Numbered from the stretch's first letter, positions 23,264-35,303 are shown. The stretch is DNA of 64,000 nt from Lachnospiraceae bacterium (GCA_910574195.1 CAJTBF010000017.1:1-64000); one strand, 5' to 3'. Notes: generated by a model from the letters alone, not told the origin. Numbers and translations: made by a program.

Positions 23264-26230
23264 TTAGAATAAGTTCTTTACGACGTCAAAACTTGCTTTC
23301 TGTGCCTCAATCTTTTCTTCACTCCCAATCACACACCACTGCCGCGCCGCAAGCACCGCCTCCACGACTTCCGCCAGTCTTCGGATATCCTCCTGTCCTG
23401 CATCCAGGATTTCCATTCGTTCTTTTTGCAGCACTTCCTCTGACAGACGGCACATGTATGCATACATAGAACGTTCCCCTTTCGCCGCCGGAGATTTCGG
23501 ACGGTCCATGTTGCTCATCGTCCCGATAATATATTTGGTCATATCCCGGTCATTCACCGTAAAACTCTTCAGATATTCTACAACGCCCTCATATACTTCC
23601 ATCGTTTTTTCCAGATTCGGATCCCGATAAGAAATCAGATATCCCTCCCCAAGCCGGTTGAAACTACACATACAGCCATACGCGCCGCCTTTTACCCGGA
23701 TATTCTGCCAGAGATAATCATAGCCCAAAATCACTTTCAGGATACGCAGCGCCCCGTGATAAGAAGCTCCTCCGTCAATAAAATTGCCGACTCTCGCCAC
23801 ATACTGTACCTTGGAGGATGTTTTAAAACCTTCGTTTTGTTTCACACAATGCAAGACACACCGTGTGTCCTCGCTCTGTACGTCTCCACACCGTCCCTTT
23901 GCCGTACATTCTGTTCCATCAAACAGCCTGTCTTTCATCTTCCGGATATTTTCTCTTACGGTCTCCAATCCTTCCTCTGCAGAAGTCAGACTCACCATCA
24001 GATTATCCGCCCGGAAAATACGCTCGGCAAGCTCTTTTAGAATCGAAATGAACCCTTCTTTCCTTTCTTCAAAATGTTCCTCGATCTCTTTTACCACTTC
24101 ATAATATCCAATTCCGTCCGTGTCATCCTTAAATTTAGAAATTGGAGAGGAATAAGATAAAGCCCGCAGCGCAGCCGTCGTGTGACCGGAAGACAAAAAG
24201 CTCATCTGCAGGCGGGATTTCAACATGGCAAGAATCTCTTTCAGACGTTTTTCATCCCCAAGCTTAGATTCCACCAAAATCTCCCGCATCATAGAAAACA
24301 GTACATCCACCTTCGGATACAGGGCTTTTCCTCTCATCTCAAAGGTGGCCCGGAATTCTTTTTCCTGTACCTGGTCAGAACGCATATCCGGATATAACTG
24401 CAGTGATGTCCCGATACCGCCTGTATGCACATTGATCTCATTAAACAGCTCGCCATATGCAAAGTGTTCTGTATCAATAAGTCCCAGCACGGCCTGCAGC
24501 ATTCCCACATAAGGCAGCTTTTCCTCCGGCACACCGGACAGATCAAATAGCAGGGACACATATCCGATCCCATTGGTCTCAATTTCATGATATACCAGCG
24601 GAATCCCCTCTACTTGCTTCTCTTCATTACAAAGCGGTTCAATGGTTTTTGAAATATCCTCCCGCGCCAGAATCGGAATCTTTTCCTGGTCTTCCTTGGA
24701 TTCCTCACTTTCCTGGTATAACCGCAACGCCTCAGTATCCTGCACCAGCTTTTCGCGCTCTGCATTTGAAAGGCTCTCTTTATACTCTTGCAGCTTTTTT
24801 TCCAATTCCCTGTCCAAACGCGCCGTTCTCCCCCGTTCCGGTTTTACGACCACAACAGAACCATGTGAATTCTCCAAAAGCCACTTCCGAATCAGGCTTT
24901 CAAAATATCCTGTTCCAATCTGCTCCTTTAAAAAAGCAAATATGGGGATTACCTGCATGTGGATAAACGGCTTCGTGTCGTCATACAGCCAACTGTCAAA
25001 TATCTGCATTCCATACATCAATCCCTTCGGATATCCACCAAAGTCTGCCTCCCGGAATCGAAATTCATGATAATTAATTCCGGCTTCCAATGCCTTTTTG
25101 TCGATTCCTTTTTCTACGATTCCCAAAAGTGTCTGCTCTACGGTATCCATAAATGCCCGTTTCTGTTCCAGATTGGCATTCTTGGCAATCACAGAAAAAA
25201 CAGGCTGATAAATTCCATTATCATAGGAACCCATAATGTCTTTCCCAATTCCGGCATCCAGAAGCGCCTTCTTCAACGGCGCTCCCGGGGCGGACAGTAG
25301 TGCATAATCCAATACCTGAAACGCCAGACACAGCGTCTCATCCAAACTGGTTCCCACCACTTTATTATAGGATAGATAAGTGTTATCCTTCTCCGGTTCC
25401 TCGCTGGAAATCGAGTATTCCAATTCCAGTTCCCGCATTTTAGTAAAGGGCTCCTGGACAGAAATGCGGGAATCCACAGCTTTCTGCTCAAACGCCGACA
25501 AATATGCTTCATCCAGCCATTTTAATTTTTCTTCCATGTCCATATCCCCATACAAATAGAGATAACTGTTCGAGGGATGATAATAGGTCCGGTGAAAATT
25601 TAAAAACTGCTCATATGTCAACTCCGGGATTGCCTCCGGATCTCCTCCGGACTCATGCGCATACGTGGTGTCCGGAAACAGGGAATTCAGAATCATCCGG
25701 TCCAGAACCCCCTCCGGGGAAGAGAAAGCCCCTTTCATCTCATTATAGACCACTCCATTATAGGACAGTTCTCCGTCTGTCTCCTCCAGTTTATAACTCC
25801 ATCCTTCCTGCCGGAAAATCTCTTCATGTTTATAAATATTCGGATAAAACACTGCATCCATATACACATGCATCAGATTCTGAAAATCTTTCTCATTACA
25901 GCTTGCCACCGGATACAATGTTTTATCCGGAAATGTCATCGCATTCAAAAAAGTATTCAAAGATCCTTTCACCAGCTCTACAAATGGATCCTTCAATGGA
26001 AATTCCCGGGAACCGCACAATACGGAATGTTCCATAATATGCGGCACACCGGTATCATCCGGCGCGGGCGTACGGAATCCCACAGTAAACACCTTATTCA
26101 CATCGTCATTCTCCATCAGCAGGACACGGGCACCGGTTTTTTTATGCCGCAGCAGATATCCTTTGGATTTTAAATCCGAAAGTTCCTGCTCCTGTTGCAC
26201 TTCATACGCAGTCAAATCATAAATACTCAT
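23264..26230 (-). CDS. M16C-family zinc metalloprotease (presequence-protease type)
   Basis: 988 residues, the usual length for a duplicated M16C enzyme. The inverted zinc motif HIMEH (His64, Glu67, His68) is followed by the downstream Glu segment YNGVVYNEMKGAFSSPEGVL. Two homologous halves are joined by a helical hairpin near residues 470-520. No signal peptide is seen, so it is predicted cytosolic, degrading peptides inside its chamber. The ribosome site is AAGAAGGGGATTGTAGCG. It sits alone between era and dedA. Confidence 0.93.
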   Translation of the reverse strand: MSIYDLTAYEVQQEQELSDLKSKGYLLRHKKTGARVLLMENDDVNKVFTVGFRTPAPDDTGVPHIMEHSVLCGSREFPLKDPFVELVKGSLNTFLNAMTFPDKTLYPVASCNEKDFQNLMHVYMDAVFYPNIYKHEEIFRQEGWSYKLEETDGELSYNGVVYNEMKGAFSSPEGVLDRMILNSLFPDTTYAHESGGDPEAIPELTYEQFLNFHRTYYHPSNSYLYLYGDMDMEEKLKWLDEAYLSAFEQKAVDSRISVQEPFTKMRELELEYSISSEEPEKDNTYLSYNKVVGTSLDETLCLAFQVLDYALLSAPGAPLKKALLDAGIGKDIMGSYDNGIYQPVFSVIAKNANLEQKRAFMDTVEQTLLGIVEKGIDKKALEAGINYHEFRFREADFGGYPKGLMYGMQIFDSWLYDDTKPFIHMQVIPIFAFLKEQIGTGYFESLIRKWLLENSHGSVVVVKPERGRTARLDRELEKKLQEYKESLSNAEREKLVQDTEALRLYQESEESKEDQEKIPILAREDISKTIEPLCNEEKQVEGIPLVYHEIETNGIGYVSLLFDLSGVPEEKLPYVGMLQAVLGLIDTEHFAYGELFNEINVHTGGIGTSLQLYPDMRSDQVQEKEFRATFEMRGKALYPKVDVLFSMMREILVESKLGDEKRLKEILAMLKSRLQMSFLSSGHTTAALRALSYSSPISKFKDDTDGIGYYEVVKEIEEHFEERKEGFISILKELAERIFRADNLMVSLTSAEEGLETVRENIRKMKDRLFDGTECTAKGRCGDVQSEDTRCVLHCVKQNEGFKTSSKVQYVARVGNFIDGGASYHGALRILKVILGYDYLWQNIRVKGGAYGCMCSFNRLGEGYLISYRDPNLEKTMEVYEGVVEYLKSFTVNDRDMTKYIIGTMSNMDRPKSPAAKGERSMYAYMCRLSEEVLQKERMEILDAGQEDIRRLAEVVEAVLAARQWCVIGSEEKIEAQKASFDVVKNLF

Positions 26231-26361
26231 CGCTACAATCCCCTTCTTTCTACATCAATACACACTCGTGCTGCCGTTCACTCCCTACGGATAGAGCAGT
26301 AACACATATTTTCTTGATTATAGCATTTTCTACATTTTATGAAAAGGGGCGATTTCCATCT

Positions 26362-27060
26362 TCATTGTCCGATTTGTGTCTTCTTTTTCCTGCGCGCCAC
26401 ACATTGGAATCTTTTCTTCAAATACCGGAACAGAAGCACTGCACCGACAGTCCAAAGCAGCAGCCGGATTCCCGCCGCATACTGCTGCAGATATACCAAT
26501 ACGGTCTCCCAGGAAGCCCCCAGGGCCGCCCCCAGAGAAACCAGTATAATATTCCACAACGTACTCCCAATCACCGTATAGACCAGAAAAAGCGGAATGG
26601 AAATCTCTGCCATTCCTGCCGGCACAGACACCAGACTGCGGATGATGGGAACACACCGTCCGAAAAGGATTGCTTTCTTCCCATGCCGTTCGAACCAGCA
26701 CAATGTCTTTTCCACATCTTCTTTTTCAAACCCCAGCAGACGAACCATTCTTTTATCCGCCAGGTGTTCCAGTTTCTGCGGCGTCAGCATCAATCCCACC
26801 TGATAGAGAATCAAAGCGCCGATGGTGGAACCCAATGTAGAAAACACCACCACTCCAAAAACTGTCAGCCGGGTATAGGTCGTCATAAACCCGCCAAAGG
26901 TCAGGATCACTTCCGAAGGAATCGGCGGAAAAAGATTTTCGACCGCAATGAGAAAACAAACGCCCAGATATCCATAGGTATCCATAATATGAATCATAAG
27001 TTCCTGCACAGCAGTTCTCCTTGCAATACGATACACTCTCGTATTAAGATATGAGTTCAT
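26362..27060 (-). CDS. DedA-family membrane protein
   Basis: 232 residues; the start at 27060 overlaps the dus stop (ATGA), which supports that codon, although a second ATG near residue 22 fits the family start. Hallmarks: ENLFPPIPSEVILTFGGF, and the F-x-GR-(x)-P-x-x-R motif seen as LFGRCVPIIRSLVSVPAG, with several membrane spans. DedA proteins act in membrane homeostasis and undecaprenyl phosphate or lipid flipping. The C-terminus is strongly basic (RRKKKTQ). Confidence 0.9.
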   Translation of the reverse strand: MNSYLNTRVYRIARRTAVQELMIHIMDTYGYLGVCFLIAVENLFPPIPSEVILTFGGFMTTYTRLTVFGVVVFSTLGSTIGALILYQVGLMLTPQKLEHLADKRMVRLLGFEKEDVEKTLCWFERHGKKAILFGRCVPIIRSLVSVPAGMAEISIPLFLVYTVIGSTLWNIILVSLGAALGASWETVLVYLQQYAAGIRLLLWTVGAVLLFRYLKKRFQCVARRKKKTQIGQ

Positions 27061-28010
27061 TTTCCGAAAAATACATTTTGAAGCTCCTGTTCCGCAAACA
27101 ATGCCTCTACTGCCGCCTCATATACATGCAGTCTTTCCGCCTTTTTAATCTTTTTTGCATACGAGGCATGGTTGGTAAATACCGACGCCAAAAATCCCCA
27201 CAGTTCCTTCATTTTAAATAGGATCGTCTTTGCACCGGGAAGGACCTGTTGATACTCCTCATACAACTGATCATGAAATCTACGCAATGTCTGCTTTTCC
27301 ATACATCGTCCCTCCCGAATTTCCCCAAGAAGTCCCGGATTCATCAGGATTCCTCTTCCCAGCATCACCCGTTCTACGTTCGGAAAGTTTTTCGTAAAAC
27401 GTCGATATGCTTCCACTGAAAAAAGATCTCCATTGTAACATACCGGATTTCTGCTTTTAACACAAGCCTCCCCAAATACCTCCCAATTGGGATGATTTTT
27501 ATAAAAATCCTGCTGAATACGCGGATGAATGATCAGTTCTTTCAAAGGGTACCGATTGTAAATCTCCAATAGCCTCTCAAACTCCTCCGGACTGTCTTTG
27601 CCGATTCTTGTTTTGACCGAAATCTCCAATTCTGTTTTCTCAAAGATTTGCTCCAAAAAACGGTCCAGCTCTTCCGGAAACGCCAGGAACCCGGATCCCC
27701 GTCCCTTCGTAACCACCGTTCTGGACGGACATCCCAGGTTTAGATTTACCTCTCTATATCCATATTTACGCAATTTATATGCCGTACGGACAAAATCTTC
27801 CGCAGAATTGGTCAAAATCTGAGGAACGGCACACATCCCTGTATTATTTTCCGGCAGCACATCCTGACGCTCCCGTGAACTTAGGTGCCCATGTTGGTTC
27901 GGTTTGATAAACGGAATAAAATATTGATCCATCCCGCCAAAACATGCATGAAATGTCCGGCGGAATACATGTCCGGTAATTCCCTCCAACGGCGCCATAT
28001 AGAATTTCAT
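27057..28010 (-). CDS. dus: tRNA-dihydrouridine synthase
   Basis: 317 residues. An FMN enzyme reducing uridine in tRNA. N-terminal APLEGITGHVFRRTF, catalytic Cys94 in LNLGCPSRTVVTKGRGSGF, the active-site KTRIG lysine motif, and LMLGRGILMNPGL-type phosphate-binding end (VMLGRGILMNPGL). It overlaps dedA by four bases, an operon arrangement without an obvious functional link. Confidence 0.94.
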   Translation of the reverse strand: MKFYMAPLEGITGHVFRRTFHACFGGMDQYFIPFIKPNQHGHLSSRERQDVLPENNTGMCAVPQILTNSAEDFVRTAYKLRKYGYREVNLNLGCPSRTVVTKGRGSGFLAFPEELDRFLEQIFEKTELEISVKTRIGKDSPEEFERLLEIYNRYPLKELIIHPRIQQDFYKNHPNWEVFGEACVKSRNPVCYNGDLFSVEAYRRFTKNFPNVERVMLGRGILMNPGLLGEIREGRCMEKQTLRRFHDQLYEEYQQVLPGAKTILFKMKELWGFLASVFTNHASYAKKIKKAERLHVYEAAVEALFAEQELQNVFFGK

Positions 28011-28071
28011 TGTTTTCCTTCTCCTTTTTTCTTACTTATTCCTACTATCGGGGATTCTTGCCCGAAACATA

Positions 28072-28100
28072 TTGACAGTTTCTCCGTTTCATGATATATC
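28072..28100 (+). promoter_or_regulatory. Promoter of the first MATE gene
   Basis: TTGACA, 17 bp, TATATC, about 60 bp before the start codon; the -10 is imperfect. Confidence 0.5.
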
Positions 28101-28161
28101 GTAGTATAAACCAGATATACAAGATTGAAAAATATCTTACCATTTTTAGAAAGGATCTTTC

Positions 28162-29520
28162 ATGAAACAACATACACAGATAAAAAATCAAATTACAGAA
28201 GGGGTCATCTGGAAACAACTGTTGATTTTCTTTTTTCCCATCGTATTCGGTACGCTGTTTCAGCAGCTTTACAATACGGTTGACACCTTGGTTCTGGGGC
28301 GGTATGTGGGAAAAGAAGCTCTGGCCAGCGTGGGGGGATCCTCCGCGCAGATTGTCATTTTGATTGTTGGATTTTTTACCGGTCTTTCTTCCGGCGCTTC
28401 TGTCGTCATCGCACAGTTTTTCGGCGCCCAGGATGAACGGAGAGTACAGCAGAGCCTTCACACTGCCTATGCCTTTTCTGTCATAGGAAGTGTCGTGATC
28501 GGCCTTCTGGGTATCCTGATGGCCCCCTCTCTTCTCCGCTGGATGAATACACCCCCGGAATTATTAAAGAGTTCTATCATTTATCTGCGGATTTACTTTG
28601 CAGGAATTTTGTTTATATTTATTTATAATATGGGATCCGCAATCCTGCGTGCCATCGGGGATTCAAAGCATCCACTTTACTATCTCATCTTCTGCTGCTT
28701 TGTCAACATCGTTCTGGACCTTCTATTTGTTGTCCTCTTCCATATGGGCGTCACAGGCGCCGCGCTGGCCACCCTGCTCTCACAGGCCGTCAGTTCTCTG
28801 CTTGTCACACACCGGCTGATGACCTCGAAAGATCTGATCCAGCTAAAACGAAAAGAAATCCGCATTCACCGTACCGTCCTGCGCGCGCAGCTTCGGATCG
28901 GTCTGCCCGCCGGGATACAGTCCGTATTATATAATATCACGAATATTATCATCCAGGTAGCCTTAAATAGTTTCGGCACGGATACCGTAGCCGCATGGTC
29001 TGTATATGGAAAACTGGATGCGCTTTTCTGGATGGCAAGCGGCGCTTTTGGTGTCGCCATCACCACATTCGTGGGCCAGAATTTTGGCGCCGGAAAATAT
29101 GACCGTGTCAGAAAGAGTACGCTGGTCTGTCTGGGAATGGATCTGGGCGTGTCCATCGTCCTGACTCTGTTCCTGCTTCTGGCCCGTATTCCGTTATTCC
29201 GTCTGTTTACTTCCGACACCGAAGTTCTACGGATCGGTTCTATCATGATGACGCACATTGTACCATGGTTCACCGTATTCGCTTTCGTAGAGGTGCTTTC
29301 CGGTGCACTGCGCGGAATTGGCGACGTGGTGGTTCCAACCCTGATTACACTGTGCGGCGTCTGTTTGCTTCGAATTGTCTGGATTGTCGGCGTTCTACAA
29401 TTCAGTCCCACCATCCAGAATATCATTTTCAGTTACCCGCTTACCTGGCTTTTATCTGCCATTTTGTTTGCGGCTTACTATTTTTACCGCATCAAAAAAA
29501 TCGGAAAAATTCCCGCTTGA
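28162..29520 (+). CDS. MATE-family multidrug/metabolite exporter
   Basis: 452 residues with twelve predicted membrane spans. The family start is clear: FFFPIVFGTLFQQLYNTVDT followed by LVLGRYVGKEALASVGG, repeated in pseudo-symmetry in the second half (GAFGVAITTFVGQNFGAGKY). It exports cationic compounds in exchange for sodium or protons; substrate unknown. AGAAAGGATC precedes the ATG. It is the first plus-strand gene of the window, divergent from dus. Confidence 0.93.
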   Translation: MKQHTQIKNQITEGVIWKQLLIFFFPIVFGTLFQQLYNTVDTLVLGRYVGKEALASVGGSSAQIVILIVGFFTGLSSGASVVIAQFFGAQDERRVQQSLHTAYAFSVIGSVVIGLLGILMAPSLLRWMNTPPELLKSSIIYLRIYFAGILFIFIYNMGSAILRAIGDSKHPLYYLIFCCFVNIVLDLLFVVLFHMGVTGAALATLLSQAVSSLLVTHRLMTSKDLIQLKRKEIRIHRTVLRAQLRIGLPAGIQSVLYNITNIIIQVALNSFGTDTVAAWSVYGKLDALFWMASGAFGVAITTFVGQNFGAGKYDRVRKSTLVCLGMDLGVSIVLTLFLLLARIPLFRLFTSDTEVLRIGSIMMTHIVPWFTVFAFVEVLSGALRGIGDVVVPTLITLCGVCLLRIVWIVGVLQFSPTIQNIIFSYPLTWLLSAILFAAYYFYRIKKIGKIPA

Positions 29521-29657
29521 ATCCACTATTATTTTATGCTATTGTGTAAGAAAATCAATATATTAAAGGAATTCTGTATATACGGCTCTTTCCGCAATAA
29601 AAGTACGTTCGTTGCTCGATTGAGATGCGTTGTATATCAGAAGAGGGAGGATGTTTT

Positions 29658-30302
29658 ATGAAAAAGAAATTGTCAACAATCCTAATGGCGGTGATCTGTC
29701 TTTCCATGTTGCTGGGAGGCTGCGGACAAAAGCCAACGCCGGAACTTGCACAAAAATATGTGCAGGCATCCCTGGATGTATGCTACAAGGGAATTTATGA
29801 ACCTTACATGGAAATCACAGAATCTACCGAGGAAGAAGCCAAAGCTTTATATGAAGACGTGCTGGACCAGAATATGGAGGCCAGTGATTTTGAAGAAGGT
29901 TTGCTTGATTCTGAAACTTTGGAACAAATCCGGCAGCTATATGCTGATATGCTGAACAACTGCAAATACACCGTAGAGAACGCACAGGAAGACGGCGACG
30001 GCTTCACCGTAGATGTAATCGTCGAACCACTGCTTTTTGATATCAATGCCATAGGGGAAGAGATTATGAGCGCTTTCTCTCAGCTCACCCCGGAAGAGCA
30101 GATGTTCTATCAGGAAAACGAAGACGAACAGACAAAGTACACGGTAACATTGATGATGGATATTTTATCTTCCAAGGTCACTTCACCGGAATATGCGGAA
30201 CCCGCTACCATTACCGTACATATTCAACCGGATTCCAACAATGTCCTGACGATTGCAGAAGAAGATATGCTGGAGATTGATAACAGCCTGATCACCATGT
30301 AA
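29658..30302 (+). CDS. Lipoprotein, DUF5105-like
   Basis: 214 residues from ATG 29658 (GAGGGAGGATGTTTT upstream). It has a lipoprotein signal MKKKLSTILMAVICLSMLLGGC with the Cys at residue 22, then an acidic helical extracellular domain (EEEAKALYEDVLDQNMEASD). The layout resembles the DUF5105 lipoproteins common in Lachnospiraceae; that family name is tentative. Its 3' end overlaps the convergent membrane-protein gene by 11 bp, so transcripts from both strands overlap there. Confidence 0.8.
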   Translation: MKKKLSTILMAVICLSMLLGGCGQKPTPELAQKYVQASLDVCYKGIYEPYMEITESTEEEAKALYEDVLDQNMEASDFEEGLLDSETLEQIRQLYADMLNNCKYTVENAQEDGDGFTVDVIVEPLLFDINAIGEEIMSAFSQLTPEEQMFYQENEDEQTKYTVTLMMDILSSKVTSPEYAEPATITVHIQPDSNNVLTIAEEDMLEIDNSLITM

Positions 30303-30855
30303 ATCGGCCTCTTATCTTTCCCCATAATTCTCTTTGCACATATTCGTATGCGCAGTCATAAACAAATAATCCAAACTGTCCGGCAAAAAGGATGCCTGCA
30401 AGTATTCCGCCGGGCAGTTTTTTTCCGAATATGAATTCCTGCAGAAAGCATACGGCCGGCAAAAACATTAGATTGAATATTGCATATTTCATCCCCAGAA
30501 ATATCTTCTGTTTTTTTCTTATAAAATTCACATCCGTTCCAGCGCCTTCTTTTTGATTCCATCCACCCAGAAATTGCCAGGATATCTCCGAGGCAAAAAT
30601 ATACAGTCCCATTCCGGCATAAGTCAATACATAGAATTTATTCGGTGACAGGAATACGCCCAGTAACACACCGGCCAGGTAGAATGCCCCTCCGGTACTT
30701 CTTCCGAATTCCCGGAAAACAATTCCCACAAAATAGGATGCAGCCGCAAGCAGAAACAGGGTGCTGGTTTCTAATATGCTTCCCAGCGCGATAAAAACTT
30801 CTGTCAGAGCCAGAAGAATTCCACTAAATGCCATCTTTTTTGCTTTTACATGCAT
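30292..30855 (-). CDS. Integral membrane protein, unknown
   Basis: 187 residues from ATG 30855, which overlaps the end of the dnaJ-like gene. Five to six hydrophobic spans are visible ([83 protein letters not shown]). The first part resembles small substrate-binding S components or YbaN-like membrane proteins, but no motif settles this. The translational overlap with the J-domain gene suggests linked expression. Confidence 0.75.
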   Translation of the reverse strand: MHVKAKKMAFSGILLALTEVFIALGSILETSTLFLLAAASYFVGIVFREFGRSTGGAFYLAGVLLGVFLSPNKFYVLTYAGMGLYIFASEISWQFLGGWNQKEGAGTDVNFIRKKQKIFLGMKYAIFNLMFLPAVCFLQEFIFGKKLPGGILAGILFAGQFGLFVYDCAYEYVQRELWGKIRGRFTW

Positions 30856-31502
30856 GAACACAAATCGCCCCCCATACATTCACACAACTGATCTGCCACG
30901 ATCAGATCACAGCACATATTCCCGGTGCTACAGGAATTCCCTCCCATACCGTATCCTCCGTTGTATGGGCTGTTCTGATACCGCTGCCCCTTCCACTCCA
31001 ACTGTGTCAGGAACTGCCGGTACTGCAAATTGTTGGGTTCCATATTGACTGCCTGCCCTGCATGATCCCTTGCCATGATATTATTCCCGATCCCGGCATT
31101 CGCCGCCGCACTCAAATAATACCACTCCGCCGTCCGGTTCGGTATTCCGTTCAATACATTCAATGCCTCCCGGCAGCGCCCCGCATTTAGATAGTTATAC
31201 ACGGCCTGCATCTGTGGATTCGAACCGGAACTATAAGACTGTCCCCCCGCAGGACCATAGGACTGCCCTCCCGTCTGGCCATATCCGTAATGATAACCGC
31301 CGGAGTTCTGCTCCCGCTGCCGCATAATCACATCATAAGCTTCCTGCACCTCTTTGAACTTTTCCTCCGCCAGATCTGCAAGTGGATTATTCACATTCGC
31401 ATCTGGATGATACTTTCTTGTCAGGTCGCGATATGCACGTTTTACTTCATCATCTGAGGCATTTCTCGATATGCCGAGCACCTCATATGGATCTTTATTC
31501 AT
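30846..31502 (-). CDS. J-domain (DnaJ-like) protein
   Basis: 218 residues. The N-terminal J domain (1-68) contains [20 protein letters not shown] and the HPD motif (His32-Asp34), so it should stimulate a DnaK-type chaperone. A Gly/Tyr/Gln-rich linker ([20 protein letters not shown]) follows, then a TPR-like helical segment ([20 protein letters not shown]). The C-terminus is Cys-rich ([10 protein letters not shown]...[12 protein letters not shown]), unlike classical DnaJ. It lacks the canonical zinc-finger repeats. Similar proteins are common and uncharacterised in Clostridia. Confidence 0.85.
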   Translation of the reverse strand: MNKDPYEVLGISRNASDDEVKRAYRDLTRKYHPDANVNNPLADLAEEKFKEVQEAYDVIMRQREQNSGGYHYGYGQTGGQSYGPAGGQSYSSGSNPQMQAVYNYLNAGRCREALNVLNGIPNRTAEWYYLSAAANAGIGNNIMARDHAGQAVNMEPNNLQYRQFLTQLEWKGQRYQNSPYNGGYGMGGNSCSTGNMCCDLIVADQLCECMGGDLCSCM

Positions 31503-31556
31503 TCCAATCTTCCTCTCTTCTTTTGCTGAATAATTATCATCATATAATAAATTTCT

Positions 31557-32897
31557 TCAATTGTCCAGTCCGCTTGGGGAAAATTCCCTTCGATAATATC
31601 CATATCCCACTGCGTCCGCCAAAACCCACCCGACCGGCACCGCCACCCAGATCCCGGTTACTCCCACCGAGGGAATTGCCGACAGGAGATAGGCCAGCAC
31701 CACACGGATTCCCAGGGAAATTACTGTTAACACCAACGACATCCCCGGATGCTTCATCGCCCGATAATATCCGTAAAGCAGGAATAAAAATCCGATCAGA
31801 CAATAAAAACTCCCTTCGATCCGTAAATAGGAGATTCCCACTTTAAGAATTTCCATCTCCTGCGGTTTTACAAAAATCAACATCAACTGTCTTGCAAATA
31901 CAAATACCAGCGCGCTGACTCCCACACTGAACAGAAAGGTAGTCTTTACCGCACTGTGGATTCCCTGCCGGATCCGTTCCGTCTTCCCGGCGCCATAATT
32001 CTGTGCAACAAACGTAGAGAACGCATTTCCAAAATCCTGGACCGGCATATATGCAAGGGTATCAATCTTCACCGCAACAGAAAACGCCGCCATCACCACC
32101 GCGCCAAAACTATTTACCAAACCCTGCACCATCAAAATTCCAAAATTCATAACCGACTGCTGCACGCAGGTCAAAAAGGACATCTGGCCGATCTCTTTTA
32201 ACACCTCCGGCCTCCATTTCATATTTTCTTTTTTTAGCCGGAATTGCGGAAATCCGATCCACGTATATACAAAAATCCCGGCCCCGGAAACATATTGGGC
32301 CAGAACCGTCGCCTCCGCTGCGCCTTGCACACCACGATGGAATACCAGAATGAACAGAAGATCCAATCCGATATTCAAAAAGGTAGAGACGCCAAGAAAC
32401 AAAAGCGGAATTACAGAATTTCCAACGGCACGCAACAAGGCTGCAAAGTAATTATACAGAAACGCCGCAAAAATCCCCCAGAAAATCACCCATAAATATT
32501 CCCGCATCAATGCATAAATATCCAACGGCACCTGTAAAAGCTCCAAAATCTTGTCAATCCCGGCAAACACTACCACACTGACCAAAAGAGCGACTGTTGC
32601 AATCAAAAGAAAAGACATATAAATGCTGGATTTCATTCTGTCTTCCTGTTTTCTCCCAAAACAAATCGAAAATACCACGCCGCTCCCCATACACAACCCC
32701 ATCAAAATGGAAGTCAGGAACGTCATCAAAGAATAGGACGCCCCCACTGCCGCCAGTGCATCCTTTCCCAAAAACTGACCGACAATCAATGTATCCACCA
32801 CATTATAGAGCTGCTGAAGCAGATTCCCTACCATAATTGGAAAAGCAAACCGCAGCAAAGATTTCGTAATGTTTCCACTTGTCAGATCCTGATTCAT
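31557..32897 (-). CDS. MATE-family exporter
   Basis: 446 residues with the NorM/MATE pattern MVGNLLQQLYNVVDTLIVGQ then FLGKDALAAVGASYSLMTFL and a second-half repeat (DFGNAFSTFVAQNYGAGKTE). It is paralogous to the plus-strand MATE gene at 28162 but clearly diverged. It overlaps the next upstream gene (DUF5685-type) by four bases, so it is the second gene of a glpK-DUF5685-MATE run. Substrate unknown. Confidence 0.92.
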   Translation of the reverse strand: MNQDLTSGNITKSLLRFAFPIMVGNLLQQLYNVVDTLIVGQFLGKDALAAVGASYSLMTFLTSILMGLCMGSGVVFSICFGRKQEDRMKSSIYMSFLLIATVALLVSVVVFAGIDKILELLQVPLDIYALMREYLWVIFWGIFAAFLYNYFAALLRAVGNSVIPLLFLGVSTFLNIGLDLLFILVFHRGVQGAAEATVLAQYVSGAGIFVYTWIGFPQFRLKKENMKWRPEVLKEIGQMSFLTCVQQSVMNFGILMVQGLVNSFGAVVMAAFSVAVKIDTLAYMPVQDFGNAFSTFVAQNYGAGKTERIRQGIHSAVKTTFLFSVGVSALVFVFARQLMLIFVKPQEMEILKVGISYLRIEGSFYCLIGFLFLLYGYYRAMKHPGMSLVLTVISLGIRVVLAYLLSAIPSVGVTGIWVAVPVGWVLADAVGYGYYRREFSPSGLDN

Positions 32898-33730
32898 TTT
32901 GATTGACTCCTTTTTCGCTCCTCCTGCAGTTTATTATAATGGTTCCATACGCCCGCATATAAAATATTACGAAGAATCTCCACATTTTCCAGACAGGGAA
33001 GTTTTTCAAATGCCTCGCTGCACTCCGCCGCCATCATACACAGCATCCGGCGGCACTGCTCTTCGTAATCCTGCCGCCTGCTAAGCGTCAGCAGAGGATT
33101 ATAGTTCCCTTCCTTTTTATCCTTCTCCAGATCTTCATATGCATCCATCAGATAAATGAATTTCCCAAGGAAGAATCCCAGTCTTCTAAGATCCTGTTCC
33201 CACCTGTCTTTTTTATATACGAACAACTCCGCCATTAACCTTCCGAAACAACCGGACACTTCGTCAATATGCATGCTGCCCGCCTGCTCCTGTTTTCTGA
33301 GAAAACGCAGTTCCTTTTGTATCACCCGGCATTTTCCGGGATATTGCCGGGCTGCCTTTTTCACTTTCCTGCCCAAAACATGTAAGCCCGCCAGACTTCC
33401 CGGTTTTCGTTCGTCTCTCCAGTCGTCCAGCAGATGGTAATAGGACAGAATCAGATTCATGTCCGCCGCATATTCTGTGATCTCATTTTTCCGCATCACC
33501 TGTTTTCGAACCGGATGTGTTTTACATCTGTGACAGTTGCATACGGTAGGAACCTCATACAACGAATGGAGCAAAAGCACCAGAAATGTCATATCGTAAC
33601 TCAATGTCATCTGCCCGAAAACCCCGTATTTCTCTTTTAATGTTCTGCACAGCCCACAATAGTAAGAACGATAGGTCCTATAATCTTTCCTTTTTACCTC
33701 CGGTTCACAAATCATCACATATCCAAACAT
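32894..33730 (-). CDS. DUF5685-type protein
   Basis: 278 residues from ATG 33730, one base after the glpK stop; an open frame upstream lies inside glpK. The start MFGYVMICEPEVKRKDYRTY then YYCGLCRTLKEKYG and a CNCHRCKTHP cluster give five Cys that could bind a metal; helical segments with DDWRDE and MDAYEDLEKDKKEGNYNPLL resemble trans-prenyltransferase-like Asp-rich stretches. DUF5685 is my best family match and its function is unknown. It overlaps the MATE gene by four bases. Confidence 0.78.
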   Translation of the reverse strand: MFGYVMICEPEVKRKDYRTYRSYYCGLCRTLKEKYGVFGQMTLSYDMTFLVLLLHSLYEVPTVCNCHRCKTHPVRKQVMRKNEITEYAADMNLILSYYHLLDDWRDERKPGSLAGLHVLGRKVKKAARQYPGKCRVIQKELRFLRKQEQAGSMHIDEVSGCFGRLMAELFVYKKDRWEQDLRRLGFFLGKFIYLMDAYEDLEKDKKEGNYNPLLTLSRRQDYEEQCRRMLCMMAAECSEAFEKLPCLENVEILRNILYAGVWNHYNKLQEERKRSQSK

Positions 33731-33731
33731 T

Positions 33732-35303
<1,572 letters not shown>

